DNA of 6,992 bases from JAHBVH01 sp034437715 (GTDB lineage: Bacteria > Chloroflexota > Anaerolineae > Caldilineales > Caldilineaceae): the NCBI GenBank assembly GCA_034437715.1, contig DAOTTR010000462.1, positions 1-6,992 on the forward strand, read 5' to 3'. The position numbers and the translations under genes were made by a program. The notes under the pieces were generated by a model. That model saw only the letters and a list, made by a program, of their open reading frames with translations, was not told where the DNA came from and ran no database searches. Below are positions 1-5,752 of this stretch, piece after piece. Position 1 is the first letter of the stretch. The number at the start of each line of letters is the position of its first letter.

Positions 1-33
1 CTTGCCGCCGCCCGTTCGCAGCGAGCCAAAGGC

Positions 34-55
34 GGGGCGGCTGCGCGGCCGCCCC
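34..55. repeat. GC-rich inverted repeat (extragenic palindrome)
   Basis: Perfect 8-bp arms GGGGCGGC (34-41) and GCCGCCCC (48-55) enclose a 6-nt GC-rich loop. The flanking 1-33 is also GC-rich, in contrast to the AT-rich gaps elsewhere in the window. It lies about 80 nt beyond the stop codon of fni and has no T-run on either side, so it is not a canonical intrinsic terminator. From general memory, similar GGGGCGGC/GCCGCCCC palindromes are dispersed in Chloroflexota genomes. That it is a dispersed REP-type element is an inference that needs a genome-wide count. No gene is visible in 1-134. Confidence 0.6.
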
Positions 56-134
56 TACGCATGATTTTGTTGGGCAAGCGCTGGATCCTTATTGCTTTGA
101 AAGCGCCTTAGCGTAATCGTTATTTCGTAACCTT

Positions 135-1178
135 CTACTGCGTCACACGTCGCAACACGCCAGGACGGCGTAACGCATGGAGCGTGGCACAGCCACTACA
201 GAGCATGGCAATCTGCACCTCGGTCGCCAGCAGATCCATCTCTTCGCAGACCGCTTCGGCAGAAACTACGGCCCGTTTTAGAAAAGGCGATGCCAAGCCC
301 ACCAACTCGGCTCCCAAGGCAGCGCATTTGGCAATATCCAGCCCGCTGCGAATGCCGCCACTGGCAAAGATCGCCAGATCTGGCCGTTGCGCTTCATGGC
401 GTACTTGCGCCACCATTTGCAAGCTTTCGGCGGTGGGAATGCCCCAATCACCAAAGGCGGCGGCCAAGCGGCGCAAGCGTTCGGTGGGTGCGCGGTGCAT
501 TTCGACTTGGCTCCAGGAAGTGCCTCCGGCACCGGCGACATCGATGGCGCTGACCCCGGCCTCGATCAAGCGGCGCGCTGCCTCGGTGCTAATGCCCCAC
601 CCCACTTCTTTGACAATCACGGGGGTGGACAAGCGCCGACAAACCTCAGCAATTTTGCTTAATAATCCGCGCCAGTTGGTATCGCCGCCTGCCTGCACCA
701 CTTCCTGTAGCGGATTGAGATGCAGGATCAAAGCATCGGCTTCGATCATCTCGACGGCGCGGCGACAGGCATCAACCCCATAGCCATAGTTTAGTTGCAC
801 CGCGCCTAAATTGGCAAAGAGCAGTACGCTTGGTGCAACCGCGCGCACCCGAAACGTGTTCGATTTTTCTTGGTGTTCCAGGCCAGCGCGTTGGCTGCCC
901 ACGCCCATTGCCAACCCCTGGTGCTCGGCTGCTTCGGCCAAATTTTGATTGATCCGCGCTGCATCTGCTGTGCCACCCGTCATCGAGCTGACCAGAATGG
1001 GGGCGGTTAAGCGTTTCCCAAAGAGTTCAACGTGCGTGTCAATTTCCTGCAGATTCAATTCCGGCAGGGCTTGGTGGGTAAAATGAAAGCGTTCTAAGCC
1101 TGTGGTCAAGGTGGGAAAGGCTACATCTTCTTCGAGATTGATGCGAATATGGTCAGCTTTGCGTTGATCGATCGACAA
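135..1178 (-). CDS. fni: Type 2 isopentenyl-diphosphate delta-isomerase (FMN-dependent)
   Basis: Cytoplasmic enzyme interconverting IPP and DMAPP, the two isoprenoid building blocks. The family uses reduced FMN and Mg2+ and is unrelated to the Nudix-type isomerase. The 347 residues match the usual family length. Motifs visible in order are RKADH (6-10, substrate binding), SSMTGG (64-69, FMN binding), ANLGA (122-126), HLNPLQE (153-159, with His153, Asn155, Gln158 and Glu159 matching family active-site and metal residues), VKEVGWG (189-195, Lys190 near FMN), AGAGGTSW (215-222), Glu226, and SGGIRSG (273-279, flavin phosphate loop). The start is TTG, preceded by AGAGGTG with a 5-nt spacer, and the RKADH motif follows at the normal distance. 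It is transcribed divergently from secreted protein A and has no visible operon partner. No key residue is missing. An ordinary FMN-linked (S)-2-hydroxyacid oxidase is excluded by the RKADH and HLNPLQE motifs. Confidence 0.97.
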   Translation of the reverse strand: MSIDQRKADHIRINLEEDVAFPTLTTGLERFHFTHQALPELNLQEIDTHVELFGKRLTAPILVSSMTGGTADAARINQNLAEAAEHQGLAMGVGSQRAGLEHQEKSNTFRVRAVAPSVLLFANLGAVQLNYGYGVDACRRAVEMIEADALILHLNPLQEVVQAGGDTNWRGLLSKIAEVCRRLSTPVIVKEVGWGISTEAARRLIEAGVSAIDVAGAGGTSWSQVEMHRAPTERLRRLAAAFGDWGIPTAESLQMVAQVRHEAQRPDLAIFASGGIRSGLDIAKCAALGAELVGLASPFLKRAVVSAEAVCEEMDLLATEVQIAMLCSGCATLHALRRPGVLRRVTQ

Positions 1179-1183
1179 AAGGG

Positions 1184-1209
1184 CACCTCTTATTATACGT
1201 TTTACTATA
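1184..1209 (-). promoter_or_regulatory. fni Shine-Dalgarno and candidate -10 boxes
   Basis: On the minus strand AGAGGTG (1184-1190) lies 5 nt before the TTG start and supports that start. Two -10-like hexamers are just upstream: TATAAT (1192-1197) and TATAGT (1204-1209). A transcript set by TATAAT would begin near 1185, inside the Shine-Dalgarno. TATAGT would give a leader of about 19 nt that keeps it, so TATAGT is the more workable box. No good -35 is seen for either. Confidence 0.4.
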
Positions 1210-1739
1210 AAGTTTCTAACAAACAGGCGTAACTTTTTATGAATTCTACGTCATCTAGAATGAGTAGGATGATTGTATATCAGCTTATGGTAATTATACA
1301 CTACTGTCAGTATCCGCTATCCCTTATGCGCAGTATCGTTCTATTGGGGGCGGAACATTGTTTACTAGAAAATTTTTTTCGCATTCTCCGGCGTGGGAAT
1401 CAGGGATGAATTTCTAGCCGATAATCTGTGATAGCAGTGGGTAACACATGGGCTGAATGTGCAATCCAAATCAAAGAGCTGAGGATGGGATCGGGCATAA
1501 ATTTACGCCGGCAAATTTGTGGCTGATCGCATCGCATCGGCCATTGCTTGCTGCGGTAGCGTTATAGACAATTTTCTTGAAGCATTTCGTATTTTAGCTT
1601 TGCGCGAAGATGGGCGAAATTTTCTGGTGTAATGTTGTCCTATCATGCACCGAAGTGAGCGATTGTATTATCTAACATAATTTCTAAAGGCAACCCAATT
1701 GCCAGGGAAATTCCGCCTGTAAAAGGAGAGTTGAATTCT
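1210..1739. other. Divergent intergenic region between fni and secreted protein A
   Basis: About 530 nt without a supportable gene; ORFs here are short and lack ribosome-binding sites. One plus-strand promoter candidate is TTGTAT (1273-1278) with a 16-nt spacer to TATACA (1295-1300). If real, it would leave a leader of over 400 nt before gene A. CATAAT (1676-1681) is a nearer -10-like hexamer without a -35. Other structure seen: AAATTT (1499-1504), GCCGGC (1507-1512) and AAATTT (1513-1518) forming an imperfect operator-like palindrome; a triple ATCGC/ATCGG run near 1526-1540; and GGCAA (1689-1693) with TTGCC (1699-1703), a small hairpin in the leader of A. No terminator for either neighbour is expected here because the genes diverge. 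Confidence 0.4.
1724..1728 (+). promoter_or_regulatory. Shine-Dalgarno that decides the start of secreted protein A
   Basis: AGGAG inside AAAAGGAGAG (1721-1730). It is only 2 nt before an in-frame TTG at 1731, too close to serve it, but 11 nt before the ATG at 1740. The ATG is therefore preferred. Confidence 0.75.
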
Positions 1740-3272
1740 ATGTTCACTCAGATGTCTAGAGGGTTGCATGCTGTGCAAGTACGCTGGGGGTTGGCCTTGT
1801 TGTTTGCCTGCCTGCTCTTGCTGCCTGTGACGAGCGCCTATGCCGCCGGGATTGGCGGTGGTTCTACCGTTGTACCCAGTAACAGTGATATTTGTGTTGA
1901 AGGCACCGTGATCAATCACAAAGAAGAGCTACTTGACGATGGCCGGATCGTTACGGCCACATCGTCGGATGGCACCGCGATCGCCGTTGCTGTGGATGAA
2001 GATGGTGAGTTTAGTTTTGAAGAAGGCCTAGCTGCCGGTCGTTGGACATTTGCCATCGACGTGCGCAAGGATGGCGAGGAATGGGAGCCCGTAACACCTG
2101 CCTCATTTGATGTCATGCTCGACTACAGCCAGAGCGATTGCTATCAGATCCGCTTTAAACTGCGCCAGGTCGTCACCGTGATTGTGGTCAAGATCGATGA
2201 AAACCACAACCGGCTGGCCGATTGGGAGATCAAAGCACAACCGGCGGCTGGCAATGCTTTTGCCATTAGCTATGAAGGCACAACCGATGCCAATGGTGAA
2301 GTGGTCTTTCGCTTGACCGAAGGCAACTGGATCTTCAGCGAATATGCGCCAGATGATGTCAACTACACTCCAGTGGTGCCCACCAATGGCACGCAAGCGC
2401 TGGAAGTAGAAGCCCCCGGCCCCTACACCATTCGTTTCAAGAATCGCATCAACATCTATGGCTGTATTGATGTCTTGAAGCAAGATGTGCCACCCGTTGG
2501 CTCCGGTGATACCCCCTTCCCCTTGCAAGGTTGGAAAGTCAACCTGCTCAAGGCTGATGGTTCATTGGCCGCCATCGGCGCAACTGATGCGCTGGGTATG
2601 GTTTCCTTTGAGAAATTACCTTATGGCCCCTATACGGTCGTAGAAGAAGAGCGGGTGGGTTGGGAAACCGCCACCGTGGGCAGCTATGATGTAGAGCTGA
2701 CGCCCGCTGCCAGTGATTGCGTGCAGGTTGTCTTTGACAATCAGCAAGCTGACCCTGAGTATTGTATCGAGGGGTACAAAATCGACAGCAATGGCGGCAT
2801 TGGTCTGCCCGGCTGGACGATTATGGCCGAGCCGCTGGATGACAGTGACGAAGACTCCGACGATCTGGTGACCGATGGCCTTGGCATGTATAAATTCACC
2901 TTCTCGGGCAATGACTATCGTGTGCCTGGATCGCGCTATGAAATCTGCGAAGATTACGAAGATATCGATGGCTGGGTGCCTGTTGGTCCCACCTGTTACA
3001 CTGTGACACTGCCACAACAGCCAGGTGCTTGTGTAGTCGTGCCAAACTTCGTCAATCAGCAGGTTGGGCACAGCCAGAGTTCGGTTACGCCCACGCCTAC
3101 CTCACCGACCACAGGCTGTGCCAAGACCCACATTGTGAAGAAGGGTGAAACGCTCTACGGTATTGGCTACAAATATGGCATCTCCTCGAAGGCCATTGTT
3201 GCTGCCAATCCTTGGGTACACAACCAATCGCACATGTTTGTCTATGTCGGCCAGTCGGTCTGTATTCCGTAA
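1740..3272 (+). CDS. Secreted protein A: four Cna-B/SpaA-like domains plus C-terminal LysM
   Basis: 510 residues from ATG 1740; an in-frame TTG at 1731 sits too close to the Shine-Dalgarno. Residues 1-35 are a signal peptide: Arg, a Leu-rich core, and AYA before the cut. Four prealbumin-like beta domains follow at about 50-143, 144-237, 238-336 and 337-442. They repeat the pattern V-x-K-x-D, PGW or DW, TD-x-x-G-x-V-x-F, Y-x-V-x-E and F-x-N. A Thr/Pro-rich linker (about 446-459) leads to a LysM domain (about 463-510) that ends in VCIP. Lys151/Glu201/Asn235, Lys247/Glu302/Asn334 and Lys347/Glu404/Asn439 occupy isopeptide positions. Domain 1 lacks the triad but has Cys52 and Cys134. Further Cys are at 242, 327, 342, 403, 419 and 431, and Cys460/Cys508 bracket the LysM. 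There is no LPXTG motif or C-terminal membrane anchor, so attachment is presumably through LysM. An acidic Asp/Glu-rich loop in domain 4 (about 367-375) is absent from B. The gene ends at its own terminator, so it is likely monocistronic. The role is inferred as a structural surface or matrix protein; the ligand is unknown. Confidence 0.92.
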   Translation: MFTQMSRGLHAVQVRWGLALLFACLLLLPVTSAYAAGIGGGSTVVPSNSDICVEGTVINHKEELLDDGRIVTATSSDGTAIAVAVDEDGEFSFEEGLAAGRWTFAIDVRKDGEEWEPVTPASFDVMLDYSQSDCYQIRFKLRQVVTVIVVKIDENHNRLADWEIKAQPAAGNAFAISYEGTTDANGEVVFRLTEGNWIFSEYAPDDVNYTPVVPTNGTQALEVEAPGPYTIRFKNRINIYGCIDVLKQDVPPVGSGDTPFPLQGWKVNLLKADGSLAAIGATDALGMVSFEKLPYGPYTVVEEERVGWETATVGSYDVELTPAASDCVQVVFDNQQADPEYCIEGYKIDSNGGIGLPGWTIMAEPLDDSDEDSDDLVTDGLGMYKFTFSGNDYRVPGSRYEICEDYEDIDGWVPVGPTCYTVTLPQQPGACVVVPNFVNQQVGHSQSSVTPTPTSPTTGCAKTHIVKKGETLYGIGYKYGISSKAIVAANPWVHNQSHMFVYVGQSVCIP

Positions 3273-3335
3273 GCACGGTTAGCGTAGGGTAATCGCGCGC
3301 TACTGATTATACGCATCAATACCGTGAAAGAAGAC

Positions 3336-3376
3336 AACCGCGGGTAGCATCTATTGGGGTGTTGCCCGCGGTTTTT
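3336..3376 (+). terminator. Intrinsic terminator of secreted protein A
   Basis: Arms AACCGCGGG (3336-3344) and CCCGCGGTT (3365-3373) form a perfect 9-bp GC-rich stem. The stem can extend inward by four pairs (two G-U) and is followed by a T-run ending at 3376. It lies 63 nt after the stop codon. This is a strong Rho-independent terminator that separates A from B. Confidence 0.93.
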
Positions 3377-3487
3377 GCCAAGCATTACTATATTTTGAAA
3401 AACGATTGTTTGAAATGAATAAATTGTAATTTAGATGAATTTATGTTCATTTGTAACCAGGAAATGTAATGTAATATTCTGAGTAAT

Positions 3488-3808
3488 GCACCATTTCCCT
3501 CTTGAAAAGCGCCAATAACTATGATAAGCTTATCTTGCTCATCAATTTGCTGATAGAGCTGTTTTATATGTCAGCAAAAGTCTTGGGAAACTCATTATAG
3601 ACCAATCAGATAAACTGCGTAGCAATCCACGACAAGCTTTTCATTGAGCCGGTTGTTTTGCACGCTGTTTGCCGGTATTCTAAGCTTTACTCTGATTTGT
3701 CTATAAGCTGATTGAAATATTCATTTCCTGCGTAAAAGATCTATATTCGTTGAAATCTGTATCATTCCCCCTGTACAGGTCGAACGCCTTCTAGTGGGAA
3801 ATGGTATG
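3488..3808. repeat. Nested long imperfect inverted repeat, possible decayed MITE
   Basis: The outer arms are CCATTTCCC (3491-3499) and GGGAAATGG (3796-3804). Similarity continues inward: CTTGAA follows on the left, and the complement on the right reads CTAGAA. The inner arms are TTATAGACCAATCAGA (3595-3610) and TCTGATTTGTCTATAA (3691-3706), pairing at 15 of 16 positions. Both pairs are centred at about 3648-3650, so they look like one large palindrome whose intermediate parts have diverged. No open reading frame or clear target-site duplication is seen. A MITE-like remnant or a long structured RNA are the main readings. Confidence 0.45.
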
Positions 3809-3917
3809 CGTTTCTAAGACACTTTCATCGCAAACTTGAAAGTTTCAACTAGCCTCGTAACTTACCTCACGTAACGGTAGTATGAGTTCCGCCAAGAATC
3901 TCTCTGTTGCTTCTTTG

Positions 3918-3930
3918 TAGAAAGGAGGTG
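3918..3930 (+). promoter_or_regulatory. Orphan near-perfect Shine-Dalgarno
   Basis: TAGAAAGGAGGTG matches 13 consecutive bases of the complement of a common bacterial 16S rRNA 3' end. No ATG follows within range. The first plausible start is TTG at 3942, 13 nt after AGGAGG, opening a 21-codon frame that ends at TAA 4005-4007. Its product would be short and hydrophobic towards the end. It lies about 140 nt before gene B, so it could mark a leader peptide or a ribosome standby site. Confidence 0.4.
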
Positions 3931-4007
3931 TACAGCTATCGTTGCCTGCCAGATCGTTGTTATCAAGTTGTTCCTCTTACGTTGTGTTTGTGTTCTTTTC
4001 CTTGTAA

Positions 4008-4037
4008 TTGGCATTAACATTACGATAACGTTGCCAA
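4008..4037. promoter_or_regulatory. Operator-like palindromes just before secreted protein B
   Basis: TTGGCA (4008-4013) and TGCCAA (4032-4037) are inverted with an 18-nt gap. Between them AACATTA (4016-4022) and TAACGTT (4026-4032) form a 17-bp palindrome matching at 12 positions. The site lies 31 to 61 nt before the ATG of B, a usual position for a regulator site or leader hairpin. No regulator can be named. Confidence 0.3.
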
Positions 4038-4056
4038 CAAATATTGTCTTTTCATG

Positions 4057-4062
4057 AAGGAG
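4057..4062 (+). promoter_or_regulatory. Shine-Dalgarno that decides the start of secreted protein B
   Basis: AAGGAG lies 6 nt before ATG 4069, ideal spacing. It falls inside codons 2-3 of the longer frame opening at ATG 4054, which has no Shine-Dalgarno of its own. The 4069 start also matches gene A, whose product likewise begins Met-Phe. Confidence 0.85.
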
Positions 4063-4068
4063 AAGTGT

Positions 4069-5610
4069 ATGTTCCCTCGCGTACGCAATTCACCCTTAGT
4101 TGAGTGTGCCCGCTACCTGCTGATTGGATTTGTGGCGCTTTTGTTTATGACTTCAGCCACAACTGTTTATGCCGCAGGTGTTAGCGATGACACTGGGCCT
4201 GTCCCTGTTGACAAAATCTGTGTTGAAGGTTCTCTGATTGATCACAATGAGAATCTGCTGAAGGACGGCTGGATCGTCGGTGCTACGCCCAGAAATGCAC
4301 AGGGTGAATTAGACACAACCCGTGCAATTAGTGAAATTTCCAATAACGAAGGCTATTTCAAATTTGAAGCGTTGCCTGAAGATCCCACGCGCGGGCTTTT
4401 TGCAGGAGAGTGGCAATTTCAAGTTGAAATAACCCAAAAGGCAGATCAGGAATGGGAACCAGTTACCCCGGATCTGTTTGATGTCTCGCTGACCTACGGT
4501 CGACAAGAATGTATCAAAATCCGTTTCAAGTTGCGGCGGATTATCAAGGTAACCGTGATCAAGGTCAATGATGAATATGTGGGCCAAGAAAATTGGCGAA
4601 TTCATGCCGAGCCTGGCCCCGGTAATATCTTTGCTACTGCGCAAGAGTATCTTACCGATAATACTGGCACGATTGTCTTTCGGTTAAGCCCCGGTCGCTG
4701 GATCTTCACCGAATCTGCCCCGCTAGGTGCTAGTTACACCGCTGTGTTACCACCCAATGGCATGCAAGAAGTCGATGTGCAAACGCCAGTTACCATCTAC
4801 TTCAAGAACCGGATCCGCTACAAGGGGTGCGTGGAAGTCTTCAAGTATGATGTACGCCCAGACAATACCCAGATGCCTTTGCCTGGGTGGTTAATGCAAG
4901 TGCTGCGCACCGATGGTTCAGTCGCTGCTTCTGGTGTTACCGACCTTAATGGCAAAGTGTACTTTGATGGTCTACAGCCTGGTCCATATCAGGTTGTGGA
5001 AGAGACACGTATCGGCTGGAAACCCATTACGCCCACTACGCTCGCTGTGACAGTTGTCGGCGGTGAAGCGTGTGAAGTGGTGACCTTCTTGAATGTGCAA
5101 GATGCACCGCAGTTTTGCATTGAAGGCATCAAGATCGACAGCAATGGCAAGGTGGGCATTCCCGGCTGGAAAATCTGGGCAGAACCGCTGGACCCCGGTG
5201 GCTTCCAACCGACCCCACTGCTAACCGATGGACAAGGCGAATACACCTTTGTCTTGCCAGAGGATGATTATCGCATTCCTGGTTCGCGTTACCAAGTCTG
5301 TGAAGAGCAGAAGGCTGGCTGGTTGCCACATACCGATACTTGCTATACCGTTGTCTTGCCACAAGAACCAAGTGCCTGTGTGCGTGTACCAACCTTTGAG
5401 AATCAGCAGAAGGGGCATGGCGTTACCCCACAACCCGTACCTGGCCACCCGAATTGCCTTAACACCCACATTGTCAAACCCGGTGAAGGACTCTATTCGA
5501 TTGGTCAGAAATATGGTGTGCCGTCCCGCGCCATGCTCAAGGCGAATCCATGGGTGCAGAGCCAAAAGCATATGTATGTCTATGTCGGGCAGAAGATCTG
5601 CATTCCGTAA
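4069..5610 (+). CDS. Secreted protein B: paralogue of A, four Cna-B/SpaA-like domains plus LysM
   Basis: 513 residues from ATG 4069, chosen because AAGGAG is 6 nt upstream; the in-frame ATG at 4054 would bury that site in the coding sequence. A signal peptide of about 35 residues ends VYA. Domain order and boundaries follow protein A: about 49-157, 158-249, 250-344 and 345-447, then a short Pro-rich linker and a LysM domain (about 466-513) ending ICIP. The Lys/Glu/Asn sets are 165/215/247, 259/311/342 and 355/412/445. Domain 1 lacks the set and has Cys51 and Cys148. Cys463 and Cys511 bracket the LysM. Similarity to A is strongest in domain 4 and the LysM, and weakest in domain 1, which is longer in B, and at the domain 4 acidic loop. 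B is an older duplication rather than a recent copy, since the upstream regions differ entirely. A terminator separates it from A, while C follows after 142 nt on the same strand. Extracellular structural or adhesive role inferred; ligand unknown. Confidence 0.92.
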   Translation: MFPRVRNSPLVECARYLLIGFVALLFMTSATTVYAAGVSDDTGPVPVDKICVEGSLIDHNENLLKDGWIVGATPRNAQGELDTTRAISEISNNEGYFKFEALPEDPTRGLFAGEWQFQVEITQKADQEWEPVTPDLFDVSLTYGRQECIKIRFKLRRIIKVTVIKVNDEYVGQENWRIHAEPGPGNIFATAQEYLTDNTGTIVFRLSPGRWIFTESAPLGASYTAVLPPNGMQEVDVQTPVTIYFKNRIRYKGCVEVFKYDVRPDNTQMPLPGWLMQVLRTDGSVAASGVTDLNGKVYFDGLQPGPYQVVEETRIGWKPITPTTLAVTVVGGEACEVVTFLNVQDAPQFCIEGIKIDSNGKVGIPGWKIWAEPLDPGGFQPTPLLTDGQGEYTFVLPEDDYRIPGSRYQVCEEQKAGWLPHTDTCYTVVLPQEPSACVRVPTFENQQKGHGVTPQPVPGHPNCLNTHIVKPGEGLYSIGQKYGVPSRAMLKANPWVQSQKHMYVYVGQKICIP

Positions 5611-5625
5611 CTAAACCTCGCTAGC

Positions 5626-5679
5626 TGCTGGAAATTTCGTATCACTGGCTCGTTGCGGGCAAGTACGAAATTTCCAGCA
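5626..5679. repeat. Perfect 16-bp hairpin between genes B and C
   Basis: Arms TGCTGGAAATTTCGTA (5626-5641) and TACGAAATTTCCAGCA (5664-5679) are exact inverse complements around a 22-nt loop. The loop itself contains TTGC (5653-5656) with GCAA (5659-5662). It starts 15 nt after the stop of B. No T-run follows on either strand, so it is not a standard intrinsic terminator. It may protect the 3' end of the B message or reduce read-through into C. Confidence 0.75.
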
Positions 5680-5702
5680 CTACTTCAACCCAATGTGATT
5701 CC

Positions 5703-5740
5703 CGTTGTATTGAATTATCGTTGTATTGAAAGTATTGAAA
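5703..5740 (+). repeat. Short direct repeats in the leader of gene C
   Basis: CGTTGTATTGAA occurs at 5703-5714 and again at 5719-5730, a 16-bp period, and a partial third copy GTATTGAA is at 5732-5739. The array abuts the Shine-Dalgarno of C. It could be a tandem regulator site or slippage-derived sequence. TTGAAT (5710-5715) and TATTGA (5733-5738) with a 17-nt gap form only a weak promoter match. Confidence 0.6.
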
Positions 5741-5745
5741 AGGAG
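5741..5745 (+). promoter_or_regulatory. Shine-Dalgarno that decides the start of secreted protein C
   Basis: AGGAG within AAAAGGAGAT lies 7 nt before ATG 5753. It sits inside the longer frame opening at TTG 5726, so the ATG is preferred. Confidence 0.85.
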
Positions 5746-5752
5746 ATCCCCC

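Larger units (their letters stand above)
3377..4056. other. Long AT-rich intergenic region upstream of secreted protein B
   Basis: About 680 nt with no supportable protein gene. It holds a degenerate long inverted repeat (3488-3808), a perfect 12-bp palindrome GATAAGCTTATC (3523-3534), a 10-bp palindrome CCTGTACAGG (3770-3779), an orphan strong Shine-Dalgarno (3918-3930) and a partial palindrome next to gene B (4008-4037). Many AT-rich hexamers resemble -10 boxes but none has a good -35 at the right distance, so no promoter for B is called. The length and internal structure suggest B has a long structured leader or that a small mobile element decayed here. Confidence 0.5.

Noticed and set aside
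184..783. 199-codon open frame on the plus strand
   Set aside because: It is fully antisense to fni, whose family motifs are unambiguous. The translated product has no recognisable domain and is Ser/Ala/Arg-rich, as expected for a shadow frame.
1668..1919. 83-codon minus-strand frame across the start of gene A
   Set aside because: It is antisense to the signal peptide and domain 1 of A, with no supporting features.
2103..3071. Two long minus-strand frames (141 and 151 codons) inside gene A, with similar ones inside gene B
   Set aside because: They lie antisense to repeats with matching codon bias, have no Shine-Dalgarno and no recognisable domains. Their presence at similar places in A and B follows from the paralogy.
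3060..3272. Sortase anchor at the C-terminus of A (and B)
   Set aside because: There is no LPXTG-like motif, hydrophobic segment or basic tail; both proteins end at the LysM domain.
5703..5740. CRISPR-like array
   Set aside because: Repeats of 12 nt with 4-nt gaps and two and a half copies are far too short. No other spaced repeats occur in the window.
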